From assembly GCF_902459705.1 (NCBI RefSeq), contig NZ_CABPRU010000001.1:372001-436000 (forward strand): 64,000 bases of DNA, written 5' to 3'. Below the pieces are notes generated by a model, which saw nothing but the letters and a program-made list of their open reading frames with translations, searched no databases and was not told the origin of the DNA. Position 1 is the stretch's first letter. Each line of letters starts with the position of its first letter. A program made the translations under genes and the position numbers. This DNA comes from Pandoraea terrigena. Lineage in GTDB: Bacteria > Pseudomonadota > Gammaproteobacteria > Burkholderiales > Burkholderiaceae. Positions 1 to 10,334 of the stretch are shown one piece after another.

Positions 1-532
1 TGTCCGAACGCATGACGTCGAGCGAGGCCCCGACGTAGGGGGCGAGATCGGTCTTGTTGATGACGAGGAGATCGGATTTGGTGATGCCGGGGCCGCCCTT
101 GCGCGGGATCTTCTCGCCACCGGCCACATCGATCACGTAGATCGTGAGGTCCGAGAGTTCGGGGCTGAACGTGGCCGCGAGGTTGTCACCGCCCGATTCG
201 ATGAAGACCACATCGGCGTCGGGGAAGCGTTCGAGCATGCGCTCGACGGCTTCGAGGTTGATCGACGCATCTTCGCGGATGGCCGTGTGCGGGCAACCGC
301 CCGTCTCGACGCCAAGGATGCGCTCGGGCGCCAGCGCGCCGGCCACCGTGAGCAGACGCTGGTCTTCCTTCGTATAGATGTCGTTGGTGATGACGACGAG
401 ATCGTAGCGCTCGCGCATGGCTTTGCAGAGCATCTCGGTCAAGGTGGTCTTGCCGGAGCCGACCGGGCCTCCGATGCCGACACGCAGCGGTGGATTCTTC
501 TTGGTACGACGGGCGTTGGCAGAAGTCGTCAT
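1..532 (-). CDS. ureG: Urease accessory GTPase UreG (3' end cut off by window edge)
   Basis: UreG is the cytoplasmic GTPase that drives nickel delivery into apo-urease together with UreD, UreF and UreE. Visible signs are the P-loop [11 protein letters not shown] near residue 20, the metal-binding CPH motif in [15 protein letters not shown], the [15 protein letters not shown] segment, and the start of the NKTD guanine-specificity motif. The chain starts at the ATG on the complement of 530-532 and runs off the left edge after about 177 of the roughly 205-215 residues usual for the family. It is the last visible gene of the urease operon, 83 bases after ureF. Confidence 0.96.
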   Translation of the reverse strand, partial: MTTSANARRTKKNPPLRVGIGGPVGSGKTTLTEMLCKAMRERYDLVVITNDIYTKEDQRLLTVAGALAPERILGVETGGCPHTAIREDASINLEAVERMLERFPDADVVFIESGGDNLAATFSPELSDLTIYVIDVAGGEKIPRKGGPGITKSDLLVINKTDLAPYVGASLDVMRSD

Positions 533-615
533 GGCGAATGTCGTGGGTGGCGGAGAAAAGGGGGAGATGACGAAGTCGTGAAATGGAGAAAATCGAGGAT
601 GCGACGAATCGCGTC

Positions 616-1341
616 TCACGAACGGAACAAGCGTGAATACTGTGTCTCGTGCCGCGACGCGAGAATGGCGAGCGCCGGGGAGAACGTATTGATCTGGTCG
701 TCAGGCAACGATGCCGCTCGATGGGCCGCGGCCACTACGCGAGGACGCAATGCCACGATCACACGTTGCGCGGCCAATTGTCCGAGCGGCACGGCCTTGA
801 GCGCGCCGGCCACCTGGTTCTCGAGCCAACTGAACGCGTAAGCGACGAGCGTGTCCGCCAGCGGGGCGCCGTGCGTCAACGCCGCAAAGGCGAAGGCCGT
901 CGGCAGCGCAATCGGACGTAGCGAGGACAGGTGCTCCCGCTGTCCCGGATCCCCCCATTCGAGAGAGAGCGCCAGTTGCGTGAGCGACCAGCCCATCTGC
1001 TCGGTTTCCGCACGCAGCTCGGCCGCCTCGCGAGTCGCGAGTAGCCAATCGTTCACACGGGTGAGCGATGCGATGTCCCCCGCTCGCCAGTGGCGCCACT
1101 GCCGAGCGAGCAGCGCCATCTCGCCCGTCGTGAAAACACCGTCGAGCTGGCTGGCAATCCAACGCTCGGCGCTTGGGGCATCGTGAATGATGCCGTGCTC
1201 AACCGCGGCCTCGAGGCCTTGCGAATAGCTGAACGCCCCGATGGGCAGTGCCGGGGAGGCGAGATGCAGCAGTGCAGCGAGCGACTGCAACGGCGCCGCG
1301 GCAACCGGTTCAGTGAGAGGGCTGGCCAGACTTGCCGTCAT
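616..1341 (-). CDS. ureF: Urease accessory protein UreF
   Basis: UreF works with UreD and UreG in the urease activation complex and is thought to regulate GTP hydrolysis by UreG. The 241-residue, mostly alpha-helical chain has the family landmarks [20 protein letters not shown] near the N terminus and [18 protein letters not shown] near residue 170. Its start overlaps the 3' end of ureE by 32 bases, so the two are probably translationally coupled. Length and composition are normal for the family. Confidence 0.95.
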   Translation of the reverse strand: MTASLASPLTEPVAAAPLQSLAALLHLASPALPIGAFSYSQGLEAAVEHGIIHDAPSAERWIASQLDGVFTTGEMALLARQWRHWRAGDIASLTRVNDWLLATREAAELRAETEQMGWSLTQLALSLEWGDPGQREHLSSLRPIALPTAFAFAALTHGAPLADTLVAYAFSWLENQVAGALKAVPLGQLAAQRVIVALRPRVVAAAHRAASLPDDQINTFSPALAILASRHETQYSRLFRS

Positions 1342-2125
1342 CGGTCGGACTCACAGGGAAAGGCGAATTGCCGTCGGTGGCGCCGTCGGACGTACGGGAA
1401 GGGGCATGACCGTGATGATCGTCGTGGGCGTGCGTGTGAGCGCAATCGGGGCCATGCACGTGACCCGTCGAGGGATCGTGATGGCACCCCGGGCCGTGAA
1501 CGTGACCGTGATCATGATCGTGCCCGTGATCATGGTCATGGTCGTGCGCATGTCCATGATGCTCGTGGAACACGCGTTGGGCGAGCGCCATGTCCTCGGC
1601 GAAGGTTGCATCGTGACCGTGCTTGTGTCCGCCGCCATAAGCGCCCGCTTCGGGTTCGAACGGCATCAGCGCTTCGGCAACGTCGACGTCGAGTCGCAGC
1701 AACATGTCGCGCAGCACCGGATCGTATTCGAGCTTGAGATAGCCATCGCCCACTTCGACCGGGGTATGCCGGTTGCCGAGGTGGTACGCCGCGCGCGTCA
1801 GCGCGAGCGGCGTGGCGGCTGTCACGAGCAGCACCGTCTCCGGGGCGGCTTCCACGCGAATGAGGCCGCCGTCATCCGCCACGAGCCCATCGCCGCCGCG
1901 CAGAACGGTGCCGCGCGGCAGGAACAGGGCGACGTCTTCGCCGGTGTCCAGCGTGGCGCGCAGGCGGCTCTTGCTGCGCGCATCGAACGGCAGCACGAGC
2001 GCCGGGGCACGCCGCATCAGCGGCGCGGCAAGGCGTCCGGCCTCGAGGCGTTTCTCGACGCGGCGCAGCGCCGTCGAAGGGACGGCGTTATCCGCCGGGC
2101 GGGCCGATTCAGGGGCTTGCGACAT
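1310..2125 (-). CDS. ureE: Urease nickel metallochaperone UreE with long His-rich tail
   Basis: UreE binds nickel and hands it to UreG during urease maturation. The N-terminal part (about residues 20-95) is the peptide-binding domain and the next part, containing [12 protein letters not shown], is the metal-binding domain. After about residue 165 the protein carries a tail with some 27 histidines, mainly HD/HG repeats such as [18 protein letters not shown]. At 271 residues it is much longer than tail-less UreE (about 150-160), so it may also store nickel. It lies 3 bases after ureC and overlaps ureF. Confidence 0.95.
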   Translation of the reverse strand: MSQAPESARPADNAVPSTALRRVEKRLEAGRLAAPLMRRAPALVLPFDARSKSRLRATLDTGEDVALFLPRGTVLRGGDGLVADDGGLIRVEAAPETVLLVTAATPLALTRAAYHLGNRHTPVEVGDGYLKLEYDPVLRDMLLRLDVDVAEALMPFEPEAGAYGGGHKHGHDATFAEDMALAQRVFHEHHGHAHDHDHDHGHDHDHGHVHGPGCHHDPSTGHVHGPDCAHTHAHDDHHGHAPSRTSDGATDGNSPFPVSPTDDGKSGQPSH

Positions 2126-2128
2126 AAG

Positions 2129-3829
2129 TCAGAAAAGGAAGTAACGTTGCGCCATTGGCAGCACGGTCGCAGGCTCGCACGTCAGCAGTTGGCCGTCGGC
2201 GATGACCTGATAGGTCTCGGGGTCGACGCTGATCTGCGGCAGCCAGTCGTTATGGATCATGTTGGCCTTGGTCACCTGCCGGATATTACGCACCGGCACG
2301 ATGCGCTTGGCCAGTCCATAGCGGCCGGCCACGTCACCATCGTACGCCGCCTGCGACACAAACGTGAGCGACGTGCGCGCCAGCGCCCCGGCGCGCGCGC
2401 CGAACATTTCGCGATAGTGCACCGGCTGCGGCGTCGGGATGGACGCGTTCGGGTCACCCATGAGCGCCGTCGTAATCATGCCGCCCTTGAGGATCAGCGA
2501 CGGCTTCACGCCGAAGAACGCCGGTTCCCACAGGACCAGGTCGGCCCATTTGCCGACTTCCACCGAGCCGATCTCATGGGCCATGCCATGTGTGATCGCC
2601 GGGTTGATGGTGTACTTCGCCACGTACCGCTTGACGCGGAAGTTGTCGGCTTGTGCCGGGTCGCCACCGAGCGCGCCGCGCTGCACCTTCATCTTGTGCG
2701 CCGTCTGCCACGTGCGCATGACGACTTCGCCCACGCGCCCCATGGCTTGTGAGTCCGACGAGATCATCGACAGGGCGCCGAGGTCATGCAGGATGTCTTC
2801 GGCGGCGATCGTCTCGCGCCGGATACGCGATTCGGCGAACGCGATGTCTTCCGCAATGGCCGGGTCGAGGTGATGGCAGACCATCAACATGTCGAGATGC
2901 TCGTCGAGCGTGTTGATGGTGTACGGCCGTGTCGGATTGGTGGACGACGGCAGCACGTTCGGCTCGCCGCACACTTTCAGGATGTCCGGCGCGTGACCGC
3001 CCCCGGCGCCCTCGGTGTGGTAGGTATGGATCGTGCGCCCCTTGATGGCCGCGACGGTCGCTTCGACGAAGCCGCCCTCGTTGAGCGTGTCGGTGTGGAT
3101 GGCGACTTGCGTATCGGTGGCATCGGCCACCGACAGGCAGGCGTCGATGGCGGCCGGCGTGGAACCCCAGTCCTCGTGCAGCTTCAATCCGATCGCGCCG
3201 GCCTCGATCTGCTCGAGCAGCGGGGCGGGCTGGCTGACGTTGCCCTTGCCGAGAAAGCCGAGATTGATCGGCCAGCCGTCGGCGGCTTGCAGCATGCGCT
3301 CCAGATGCCACGGCCCAGGCGTGCAGGTGGTGGCGTTCGTGCCGGTCGCCGGCCCGGTGCCGCCGCCGAGCAGCGTGGTCACGCCGGACGATAGCGCCTC
3401 GTCGATCTGTTGCGGACAAATGAAGTGGATGTGTGAGTCGATGCCGCCTGCGGTGACGATCATGCCTTCGCCGGCGATCACTTCCGTTGCGCCGCCCAGC
3501 GGAATGGTCACGCCGGGCTGGATGTCCGGATTGCCCGCCTTGCCGATGCCCCAGATCCGGCCGTCCTTGAGCCCGATGTCGGCTTTGACAATGCCCCAGT
3601 GATCGATGATGACGGCGTTGGTGATGACGGTATCCACGACATCGGCGCGGGTGCGCTGCGATTGGCCCATGCCGTCGCGAATCACCTTGCCGCCCCCGAA
3701 CTTCACCTCTTCGCCGTAGATCGTGTAGTCGCGCTCGATCTCGACAATGAGTTCCGTGTCGGCCAGTCGCAGCCGGTCGCCCGTCGTGGGGCCGAACATT
3801 TCCGCATAGGCGCGCCGTGAAATTTTCAT
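2129..3829 (-). CDS. ureC: Urease alpha (catalytic) subunit UreC
   Basis: This is the catalytic subunit that hydrolyses urea to ammonia and carbamate at a dinuclear nickel centre. The 566-residue length is standard. Visible hallmarks are the metal-binding [19 protein letters not shown] with the lysine that is carbamylated to bridge the nickels, AIHTDTLNE, the flap MVCHHLDP with its cysteine, and SSDSQAMGR. The chain ends in the usual ...YFLF. Its start codon overlaps the ureB stop by 4 bases. Nothing suggests loss of function. Confidence 0.98.
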   Translation of the reverse strand: MKISRRAYAEMFGPTTGDRLRLADTELIVEIERDYTIYGEEVKFGGGKVIRDGMGQSQRTRADVVDTVITNAVIIDHWGIVKADIGLKDGRIWGIGKAGNPDIQPGVTIPLGGATEVIAGEGMIVTAGGIDSHIHFICPQQIDEALSSGVTTLLGGGTGPATGTNATTCTPGPWHLERMLQAADGWPINLGFLGKGNVSQPAPLLEQIEAGAIGLKLHEDWGSTPAAIDACLSVADATDTQVAIHTDTLNEGGFVEATVAAIKGRTIHTYHTEGAGGGHAPDILKVCGEPNVLPSSTNPTRPYTINTLDEHLDMLMVCHHLDPAIAEDIAFAESRIRRETIAAEDILHDLGALSMISSDSQAMGRVGEVVMRTWQTAHKMKVQRGALGGDPAQADNFRVKRYVAKYTINPAITHGMAHEIGSVEVGKWADLVLWEPAFFGVKPSLILKGGMITTALMGDPNASIPTPQPVHYREMFGARAGALARTSLTFVSQAAYDGDVAGRYGLAKRIVPVRNIRQVTKANMIHNDWLPQISVDPETYQVIADGQLLTCEPATVLPMAQRYFLF

Positions 3830-4131
3830 AGTGCCCCCATCACGCGACCGGCGAAGCCAAACACGCGGCGCTCGCCCGCCAACGCCACCAGCTCGACCGT
3901 GCGTTGCTGTCCGGGCTCGAAGCGCACCGCGGTGCCGGACGCAATGTTCAGACGGAAGCCCCGCGTTGCTTCGCGGTCGAATTGCAGCGCGTCGTTGACT
4001 TCATAGAAATGAAAGTGCGAGCCGATCTGGATCGGGCGATCGCCGGTGTTGGCAACACGCACGCTGAGCGTCGGGCGACCCTCGTTCAGCGTGACTTCGC
4101 CTGCGGCGGGCAACAGTTCTCCGGGAATCAT
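3826..4131 (-). CDS. ureB: Urease beta subunit UreB
   Basis: This small structural subunit of the urease holoenzyme has 101 residues, beginning [19 protein letters not shown] and including the conserved [15 protein letters not shown] chose the ATG complementary to 4129-4131. A much longer reading frame runs upstream, but its extra part is Arg-rich shadow sequence antisense to or out of frame with ureJ. ureB overlaps ureC by 4 bases and follows ureJ by 47 bases. Together with ureA and ureC it gives the three-subunit enzyme typical of proteobacteria. Confidence 0.97.
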   Translation of the reverse strand: MIPGELLPAAGEVTLNEGRPTLSVRVANTGDRPIQIGSHFHFYEVNDALQFDREATRGFRLNIASGTAVRFEPGQQRTVELVALAGERRVFGFAGRVMGAL

Positions 4132-4178
4132 GAGCGTCTCTTGGAGGAATTGAGGAATGCGCGCGACCTTGGCCGGTC

Positions 4179-4889
4179 TCAGGTTGCCGCAGCGAGCAGC
4201 GATGCGCCGTAGACCAGCACGCCCGCGCCCAGCGCGCGCGGCAACCAGGCCGTGCGGTGACGCAGCGCAACACCGGCGACGATGCCCACGCTGTGCAGCA
4301 CGGCGGTCGCGAGCAGGAAGCCCGCCACGTAATGCATGGCGCTCGCCTCGGCCGGCAATTCCGCGCCGTGCGCGACGCCGTGGAAGATCGCGAAGGCACC
4401 GACGACGGCGGCACCTGCCCCGGCCGGCAGTTTCGCGCGCGTGGCAAGCATCAAGCCGAGCACGAGCAGCGACACGGCAATCATCGGCTCCACGCCCGGC
4501 AGTCCAGCGCCGTACGACATGCCGAGCAGGCCGCCCGCGGCAAGCATGGCGACGAACGTCAACGGGGCGAGCCAGACGCGTTTCGAGGTGAGCGCGCTCC
4601 ACAGGCCAACGACGATCATGGCGCAAAGGTGATCGGCGCCCGTGAGCGGATGGACGAAGCCCGCGACGAAGCTGCTGGCCGCGTCATGGCCCGGATGACC
4701 GGGGTGCGCGAGCGCCACGCCCGAGGCGGCGAGCAGCGCGAGGCCGGTTGCCACACGCGCGGCGCGATGGCGCGTGCGACGGGGGGCGGGGGAGAAAGCC
4801 GCGGCGGACGCCGCGCTCACTTTGTCGGCGTCATGGGCGTCATGGGCATCATGCGTTTCGCAAGCATTCTGGAGACGGGGCACTGACAT
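4179..4889 (-). CDS. ureJ: HupE/UreJ-family membrane protein, probable nickel permease
   Basis: HupE/UreJ proteins are inner-membrane metal permeases found next to urease or hydrogenase genes. The family signatures HPGHPGHD and [15 protein letters not shown] are present, followed by several hydrophobic membrane segments and [13 protein letters not shown], also a conserved metal-site motif. At 236 residues it has an N-terminal extension of about 50 residues with a DAHDAHDAD stretch before the hydrophobic leader, so a later start is possible. It sits between ureA and ureB inside the structural genes. Nickel as substrate is inferred from family and context. Confidence 0.88.
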   Translation of the reverse strand: MSVPRLQNACETHDAHDAHDADKVSAASAAAFSPAPRRTRHRAARVATGLALLAASGVALAHPGHPGHDAASSFVAGFVHPLTGADHLCAMIVVGLWSALTSKRVWLAPLTFVAMLAAGGLLGMSYGAGLPGVEPMIAVSLLVLGLMLATRAKLPAGAGAAVVGAFAIFHGVAHGAELPAEASAMHYVAGFLLATAVLHSVGIVAGVALRHRTAWLPRALGAGVLVYGASLLAAAT

Positions 4890-4996
4890 AAGATGTCCTT
4901 AATGTGAGGTTGTCGACGACAGAGACGGAGAGGCGCAGACAAATCGGCACGCGACGGCAAACAGCGCGAACGGCGGCGATGTCCCGCGCGTGTCTG

Positions 4997-5299
4997 TCAC
5001 GGAATCGGGTGGTGCACGGTGACGAGCTTGGTGCCGTCCGGAAACGTGGCTTCGACCTGAATGTCCGGGATCATTTCGGGTACGCCATCCATCACGTCGT
5101 CACGCGAGAGCAGCGTGGTGCCGTAATGCATCAGGTCGGCCACCGTGCGTCCATCGCGCGCGGCTTCCATGAGGGCGGCGCTGATGAGCGCTACGGCTTC
5201 CGGATAGTTCAGTTTCAGGCCGCGGGCGCGCCGGCGTTCGGCGAGCAGGGCGGCGGTGAAGATGAGCAATTTGTCTTTTTCGCGCGGAGTGAGCTTCAT
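4997..5299 (-). CDS. ureA: Urease gamma subunit UreA
   Basis: UreA is the 100-residue gamma subunit of urease. It begins [23 protein letters not shown] and ends VTVHHPIP, both strongly conserved in the family, with [20 protein letters not shown] between. It is the first structural urease gene in transcription order but is separated from ureD by a four-gene amino-acid ABC transporter; a gap of about 160 bases lies between the transporter ATPase gene and ureA. Confidence 0.97.
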   Translation of the reverse strand: MKLTPREKDKLLIFTAALLAERRRARGLKLNYPEAVALISAALMEAARDGRTVADLMHYGTTLLSRDDVMDGVPEMIPDIQVEATFPDGTKLVTVHHPIP

Positions 5300-5461
5300 C
5301 GTGAACGGGGGGACGTCAATGCGAAAGGGGCGTGCGGCGCTTGCCGCTGCCGCACATCATAGGCCCACGCTCCTGCGCGCGCCACTGCGTTTTGCAGCTC
5401 GCGCGGGGCGCACCAAAGCTGTGCGAAACGATGGGGCGGCCGATGTCGGCCAGCGGCATGG

Positions 5462-6170
<709 letters not shown>

Positions 6171-6184
<14 letters not shown>

Positions 6185-6821
6185 GGAGTTTCCTTTCGAG
6201 ATGACGCGCCCACAGCGATAGCGGATAGCAGGCAGCAAAGTAGAGCAGTGCGACGAGGCCGTACACGGTGAACGGCTGGAACGTCGCGTTGGTGAGCATG
6301 GTGCCGGTCTTGGTGAGTTCGTCGAAGCCGATGATCGACGCGAGTGCCGTGCTCTTGACGACCTGCACCGAGAAGCCGACCGTCGGGGCGATCGCGATGC
6401 GCAGCGCTTGCGGCAGGATCACGTGACGCAGTTGCTCGCCGTAACGCATGGCGAGACTCGACGAGGCTTCCCATTGGCCGTGCGGAATCGCCTCGACGCA
6501 GCCGCGCCAGATTTCCGTCAGATAGGCACTCGTATAGAGCGTGAGGCACACGGAGGCCGCGAGCCACGGCGAGACTTCCAGGCCGAGCAGCGGTAAGCCG
6601 AAAAACACCAGGAACAACTGCATGAGCAGCGGCGTGCCCTGAAACACTTCGATATACAGCGCCACGGCGCGTGCCGCCCAAGGCACGCGTCCAACGCGCA
6701 CGACCAGCAACGCCAGCGCGACGACCCCGCCGCAGGCGAAGGCGATGGCCGAGAGTGCGAGCGTCCAGCGTGCGGCGAGCATCAGGCCGCGCAGCATGTC
6801 CCACGTAGAGAACTCGATCAT
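6171..6821 (-). CDS. Polar amino-acid ABC transporter permease (second)
   Basis: This inner-membrane permease of the His/Glu/Gln/Arg/opine type has 216 residues and several hydrophobic segments. The family motif EVFQGTPLLMQLFLVFFGLP lies near residue 60, and the ATPase-contact loop is EASSSLAMRYGEQLRHVILPQA. It starts 4 bases inside the end of the other permease gene, which is typical for paired permeases that form a heterodimer. Its 3' end overlaps the ATPase gene by 14 bases. Confidence 0.92.
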
Positions 6822-7498
6822 CGGGCACCTGCCTTGACGGTGCCGCGAAAGAGGCGGCGTGCGCAGCGCATGAGCACACGACGCAGTGCAATCGCGAGCA
6901 CGAGGTACAGCGCGGTGACGATCAGATAGCTCTCGAACGCCCGGAACGTGCGCGACTGCACGAAGTTGGCGGCGTACGACAGATCAGGCACGGAGATCTG
7001 CGAGACGACGGCGGACCCCAGCATCACGATCACGATCTGGCTGGCGAGTGCCGGAAACACTTTGGCAAAGGCCTGCGGCAAGATCACATGACGCAGGATC
7101 TGACCCCGCGTCATGGCGAGCGACATCCCGGCCTCGGCCAGTCCGCGCGGCACGGCACGCATGCCCGCGCGAATGATCTCGGTGGCGTACGCACCGAGGT
7201 TCAGGCTCATGGCGAGGATGGCGGCGGTCGTCTCGTCGATATGCAGGCCAAGACTCGGCAGTCCGAAGAAGATGAAGAAGAGCTGCACGATGAACGGCGT
7301 GTTGCGGATCAGTTCGACGTACAGGCCGGCGATGGCTTTGAGCCACGCCGCGCCTTCCTCGCGGGCGACGGCGCACAGCGCACCGACGATGACGCCCGCG
7401 ACCGTTGACACGGCCGTGAGCACCACCGTCAGCGCGGCGCCGCGCACGAAGAGCATCAGGTATTGCCGCAGATCGGCAAAATCGAGAACGTAATGCAT
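6818..7498 (-). CDS. Polar amino-acid ABC transporter permease (first)
   Basis: The partner permease has 226 residues. It carries ELIRNTPFIVQLFFIFFGLP and the EAA-type loop EAGMSLAMTRGQILRHVILP, both typical of amino-acid importer permeases that dimerise. It lies 40 bases downstream of the binding-protein gene and overlaps the next permease by 4 bases, so the four genes form one transcription unit. The C-terminal tail is Arg-rich (RRVLMRCARRLFRG), consistent with a cytoplasmic end. Confidence 0.92.
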   Translation of the reverse strand: MHYVLDFADLRQYLMLFVRGAALTVVLTAVSTVAGVIVGALCAVAREEGAAWLKAIAGLYVELIRNTPFIVQLFFIFFGLPSLGLHIDETTAAILAMSLNLGAYATEIIRAGMRAVPRGLAEAGMSLAMTRGQILRHVILPQAFAKVFPALASQIVIVMLGSAVVSQISVPDLSYAANFVQSRTFRAFESYLIVTALYLVLAIALRRVLMRCARRLFRGTVKAGAR

Positions 7499-7538
7499 GT
7501 GAAGCCGGTGAAGAGTACGAGGGGGGCGGGCGTCGAGA

Positions 7539-8402
7539 TCAGAGATTTGTCGGCAGCGGCATGCCGAGCCACTTCTGCGAGACTTTGCTCAGCGCGCCGT
7601 CCTTCTTCGCCGCGGCGAGAATGTCGTTGACCTTGGCGAGCAACCGCGGCTCGTTCTTGTTCAGGCCGACGAAGCACGGCGAGTTCTTGATCAGGAACTT
7701 CGGTTCCGGGAGCTTGGGCGGATGCTTGGCAAGAATGGCTGCCGCTACGACGTTGCCCGTGGCCACCAGTTGCACTTGTCCGGAGAGGAACGCCGAGATC
7801 GTGCCGTTGTTGTCTTCGAAGCGCTTGATCGTGACGTCGGCCGGGGCGATCTTCGAGAGTTCGAGGTCTTCGACGGCGCCGCGCGTCACACCGACGGTTT
7901 TGCCCGACAGGTCGGCGGGCTTGGACACCGCGAGGTCCTTGGGTCCGAACACCCCGTTGTAGAAAGGCGCATACGCCTGCGAGAAGTCGATGACCTTCTC
8001 GCGCTCGGCGTTCTTGCCGAGGCTGGAGATCACCAGGTCGGCCTTGTTCGTCGTGAGATAGGGGATGCGGTTGGCGCTCGTCACCGGCACCAGTTCGAGC
8101 TTCACGCCCATGCCCTTGGCAAGCAAGGCAGCGGCGTCGATGTCGTAGCCGACCGGCTTCATGTCGGCGCCGATGGAGCCGAACGGCGGGAAGTCCTGCG
8201 GCACAGCCACGCGCAGGGTGCCGCGCTTGACGATGTCGTCGAGCCCGTCGGCATGCGCGGCGCGCGGCATTGCCACGGCGAAGGCCGAGATGGCGCTGAC
8301 GGCGAGCATCACCGTGGTGAAGGCGCGACGCGCCCGTGCGCGCGCCCCGAGCGTGGCGGCAACAGTGTCATGTGAGAAGGCACTACGAATGAACGGCAGC
8401 AT
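7539..8402 (-). CDS. Periplasmic amino-acid-binding protein of ABC importer
   Basis: This is the solute-binding protein (family 3) of the adjacent importer. The frame is open further upstream, but I place the start at the ATG complementary to 8400-8402: a GAGGT ribosome site lies 7 bases upstream, and the resulting 287-residue protein has a plausible signal peptide (about 50 residues, hydrophobic core TVMLAVSAISAFAVAM, then HADG). The mature part begins DIVKRGTLRVAVPQDFPPFG, with GYDIDAAALLAKGMGVKLELVPVT and NKADLVISSLG as family landmarks. Its place inside the urease cluster suggests a nitrogen-rich substrate, but the ligand cannot be named. Confidence 0.88.
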   Translation of the reverse strand: MLPFIRSAFSHDTVAATLGARARARRAFTTVMLAVSAISAFAVAMPRAAHADGLDDIVKRGTLRVAVPQDFPPFGSIGADMKPVGYDIDAAALLAKGMGVKLELVPVTSANRIPYLTTNKADLVISSLGKNAEREKVIDFSQAYAPFYNGVFGPKDLAVSKPADLSGKTVGVTRGAVEDLELSKIAPADVTIKRFEDNNGTISAFLSGQVQLVATGNVVAAAILAKHPPKLPEPKFLIKNSPCFVGLNKNEPRLLAKVNDILAAAKKDGALSKVSQKWLGMPLPTNL

Positions 8403-8468
8403 GGCGGTAACCTCGGGTATCGGGGGCGAAGCATTCCGGCAACGGGAGTGTTCCGGCGGCCGGCTCAT

Positions 8469-8486
8469 CTGGTCTGACCGGTCGAT
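8469..8486. promoter_or_regulatory. 18-bp motif shared with the urtA leader
   Basis: CTGGTCTGACCGGTCGAT here matches 16 of 18 positions of CTGGTTAGACCGGTCGAT at 15361-15378 in front of urtA. Both lie between a sigma-54-like site and the first gene of a transporter operon. The TGGTCTGACC core resembles operators of FadR/FCD-type GntR regulators. That assignment is inference; the match itself is seen directly. Confidence 0.5.
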
Positions 8487-8497
8487 ACAGTGACGTA

Positions 8498-8512
8498 GCA
8501 GGAATCGTGCCC
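8498..8512 (-). promoter_or_regulatory. Possible sigma-54 promoter of the amino-acid ABC operon
   Basis: On the minus strand the sequence reads GGGCACGATTCCTGC, which keeps the obligatory GG-N10-GC of sigma-54 (-24/-12) promoters with two departures from TGGCACG-N4-TTGC. It sits about 96 bases upstream of the binding-protein start, in the gap between ureD and the transporter, so the transporter and the urease genes after it may have their own nitrogen-controlled promoter. Confidence 0.45.
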
Positions 8513-8701
8513 GGCAGTGCAGCGGGCCGCGAAGCATGGCGATATCCGGCGCGCGCAAGGGAAATACGCCTCCGCCATGGCGAGGGAGAAAGGCGTACCG
8601 GCGCGAGATTGGCCCAATTTTGGTGCGAAATCGCGCCGGACGGGATGACGCAGCGTCGTGCGTGTCACCGTTATGGTGCGTGCGATGGGCGGGACGTCAG
8701 A

Positions 8702-9553
8702 TCACGTCGCCCAAAGTCGCAGCGGTTCGGCGGGCACGCCATGGACGAGCGGACGCAGCGTCAGCCAATGCGAGACCAGCAACTGCCGTACCGCTTCCAT
8801 GTCATGACCGAGCACGCGCAGCACGAGCACGTTGCCCGGCAGGCAAGTGATGCCGGCGCGCAGGGTGTCGTTGAACGGCAGGCTTTCCGCGAGCGATTCG
8901 GCCAACTCGCGCGTGCACGCGGCACCCACGGCCCAGAGTGCGGCGAAGACGGGGAAACCGGCGAGCGCGGCGGTGCCGGTGCGTTGCGCATCGTCGGCGC
9001 CGAGCACGGCCTGTTCCGCCCACAGCAGACGGTCCGTCGCGTCGCGCAGTTCGAATGTCGAGCGCCATTGGCCGTGCGCCCATTGTTCACCGGCGGCCTG
9101 ACGGCCGAGCAGGGTGGCGTCCCAGCCGATGACGGACGCGTTTTCACCAAGCCGCACGGTGATGCGCTGGCGAGCGTCGGCATGGTCGAACACGATGTTC
9201 TCGAGCGGCAGCCAGTCGAGCTTCGCGCCGTCGCGCACGGTGAGCGTGATGTCCTGCGTCCCGAACCGGCCTTGCGACTTGTACCACTTGGTCGCCCCGG
9301 GCGTGGTCAGGACCGCGTGCGCGTGCTCGCCGACATCGATATCGATGGACAGCGCGTCGCCGCCCGCAATCCCGCCGGGCGGATGCACGACCACGGCGTG
9401 GCAAATGCCGGGGCCTTCCGGATGAAGCGACTTCTGGACGACGAGCGGGCCATGATGGCGTCGCGTGGCGAGGACGGTGCGCGCATCCTGGCGCGCGAAG
9501 CCCAGCGTCAGTGCGGCGTGCCAGCCGACGCAGGGAGTGTGCAGGGAATTCAT
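8702..9553 (-). CDS. ureD: Urease accessory protein UreD
   Basis: UreD (UreH) is the scaffold that binds apo-urease and recruits UreF and UreG. The 283-residue chain has family landmarks HPPGGIAGGDALSIDIDVG, LTTPGATKWYKS and WLPLENIVFDHA. It lies 77 bases downstream of urtE and is separated from ureA by the amino-acid transporter genes, an unusual split since ureD normally abuts ureA. The start matches the ATG complementary to 9551-9553. Confidence 0.94.
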   Translation of the reverse strand: MNSLHTPCVGWHAALTLGFARQDARTVLATRRHHGPLVVQKSLHPEGPGICHAVVVHPPGGIAGGDALSIDIDVGEHAHAVLTTPGATKWYKSQGRFGTQDITLTVRDGAKLDWLPLENIVFDHADARQRITVRLGENASVIGWDATLLGRQAAGEQWAHGQWRSTFELRDATDRLLWAEQAVLGADDAQRTGTAALAGFPVFAALWAVGAACTRELAESLAESLPFNDTLRAGITCLPGNVLVLRVLGHDMEAVRQLLVSHWLTLRPLVHGVPAEPLRLWAT

Positions 9554-9630
9554 GAAAGTCGTTCGGCAAGGGATGGCGCAAATCTAGCACGCGCCGCCCG
9601 GGCGCGACATCGAAACCCGCCGCAAGCGTC

Positions 9631-10332
9631 TCACACGGCCACCTGATGCCGCACGCCGTCGGCCTCCATGTCCTTGCCGAGACCGCTCGCCACGATGGCG
9701 CCGCGACTCATCACGCGATAGTGATCCGCGAGCTGGAGCGCGAAATCGTAATACTGCTCGACCAGCAACACCGTCATGCCGCGCTCGTCGACGAGGCGCC
9801 GCAGCGTCGCCCCGATGTCCTTGATGATCGACGGCTGGATGCCTTCGGTCGGTTCGTCGAGAATCAGCAGTTGCGGGTCGCTCATGAGGGCGCGTCCGAT
9901 CGCGAGTTGCTGCTGTTGTCCGCCGGACAGGTCGCCGCCGCGCCGCTGCTTCATGTCGCGCAGCACGGGGAACAGCTCGTAGATGTGATCCGGAACGCCG
10001 CGCTTGGCCTCGCGCGCGGGACGGCTCGCCGCACCGATCAACAGATTCTCCTCGACGCTCAGACGCGGGAAGATCTCGCGTCCCTGCGGCACGTACGCCA
10101 GGCCGTGCGCCACGCGCGCATACGGGGGCGCGGACGTGAGCGTCGCGCCGCGCCACGCGATGCTGCCCGATTTCACGGGCACTACGCCCATGAGGCACTT
10201 GAGCAGTGTGGTCTTGCCCACCCCGTTACGCCCGAGCAGAACGGTGAGTTGGCCGTCGGGCACGGTGAATTCGACGTTGCGCAGGATGTGACTGCCGCTG
10301 TAGTACTGATTGAGTGCGTGAATTTCCAGCAT
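9631..10332 (-). CDS. urtE: Urea ABC transporter ATP-binding protein UrtE
   Basis: This is a LivF-type ATPase of the urea importer. From the ATG complementary to 10330-10332 the product is 233 residues: MLEIHALNQYYSGSHILRNV, Walker A LLGRNGVGKTTLLK, signature LSGGQQQQLAIGRAL, Walker B LLILDEPTEGIQPS and LLVEQYYDFAL. The EGIQPSII and VEQYYDFA segments are characteristic of UrtE as opposed to LivF. The much longer upstream frame is a shadow. It lies 2 bases after urtD. Confidence 0.95.
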   Translation of the reverse strand: MLEIHALNQYYSGSHILRNVEFTVPDGQLTVLLGRNGVGKTTLLKCLMGVVPVKSGSIAWRGATLTSAPPYARVAHGLAYVPQGREIFPRLSVEENLLIGAASRPAREAKRGVPDHIYELFPVLRDMKQRRGGDLSGGQQQQLAIGRALMSDPQLLILDEPTEGIQPSIIKDIGATLRRLVDERGMTVLLVEQYYDFALQLADHYRVMSRGAIVASGLGKDMEADGVRHQVAV

Positions 10333-10334
10333 GG

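Noticed and set aside
3826-4626. 266-residue frame containing ureB at its end
   Set aside because: Only the last 101 residues are UreB; the upstream Arg-rich part is a shadow of ureJ, so the start was set at 4131.
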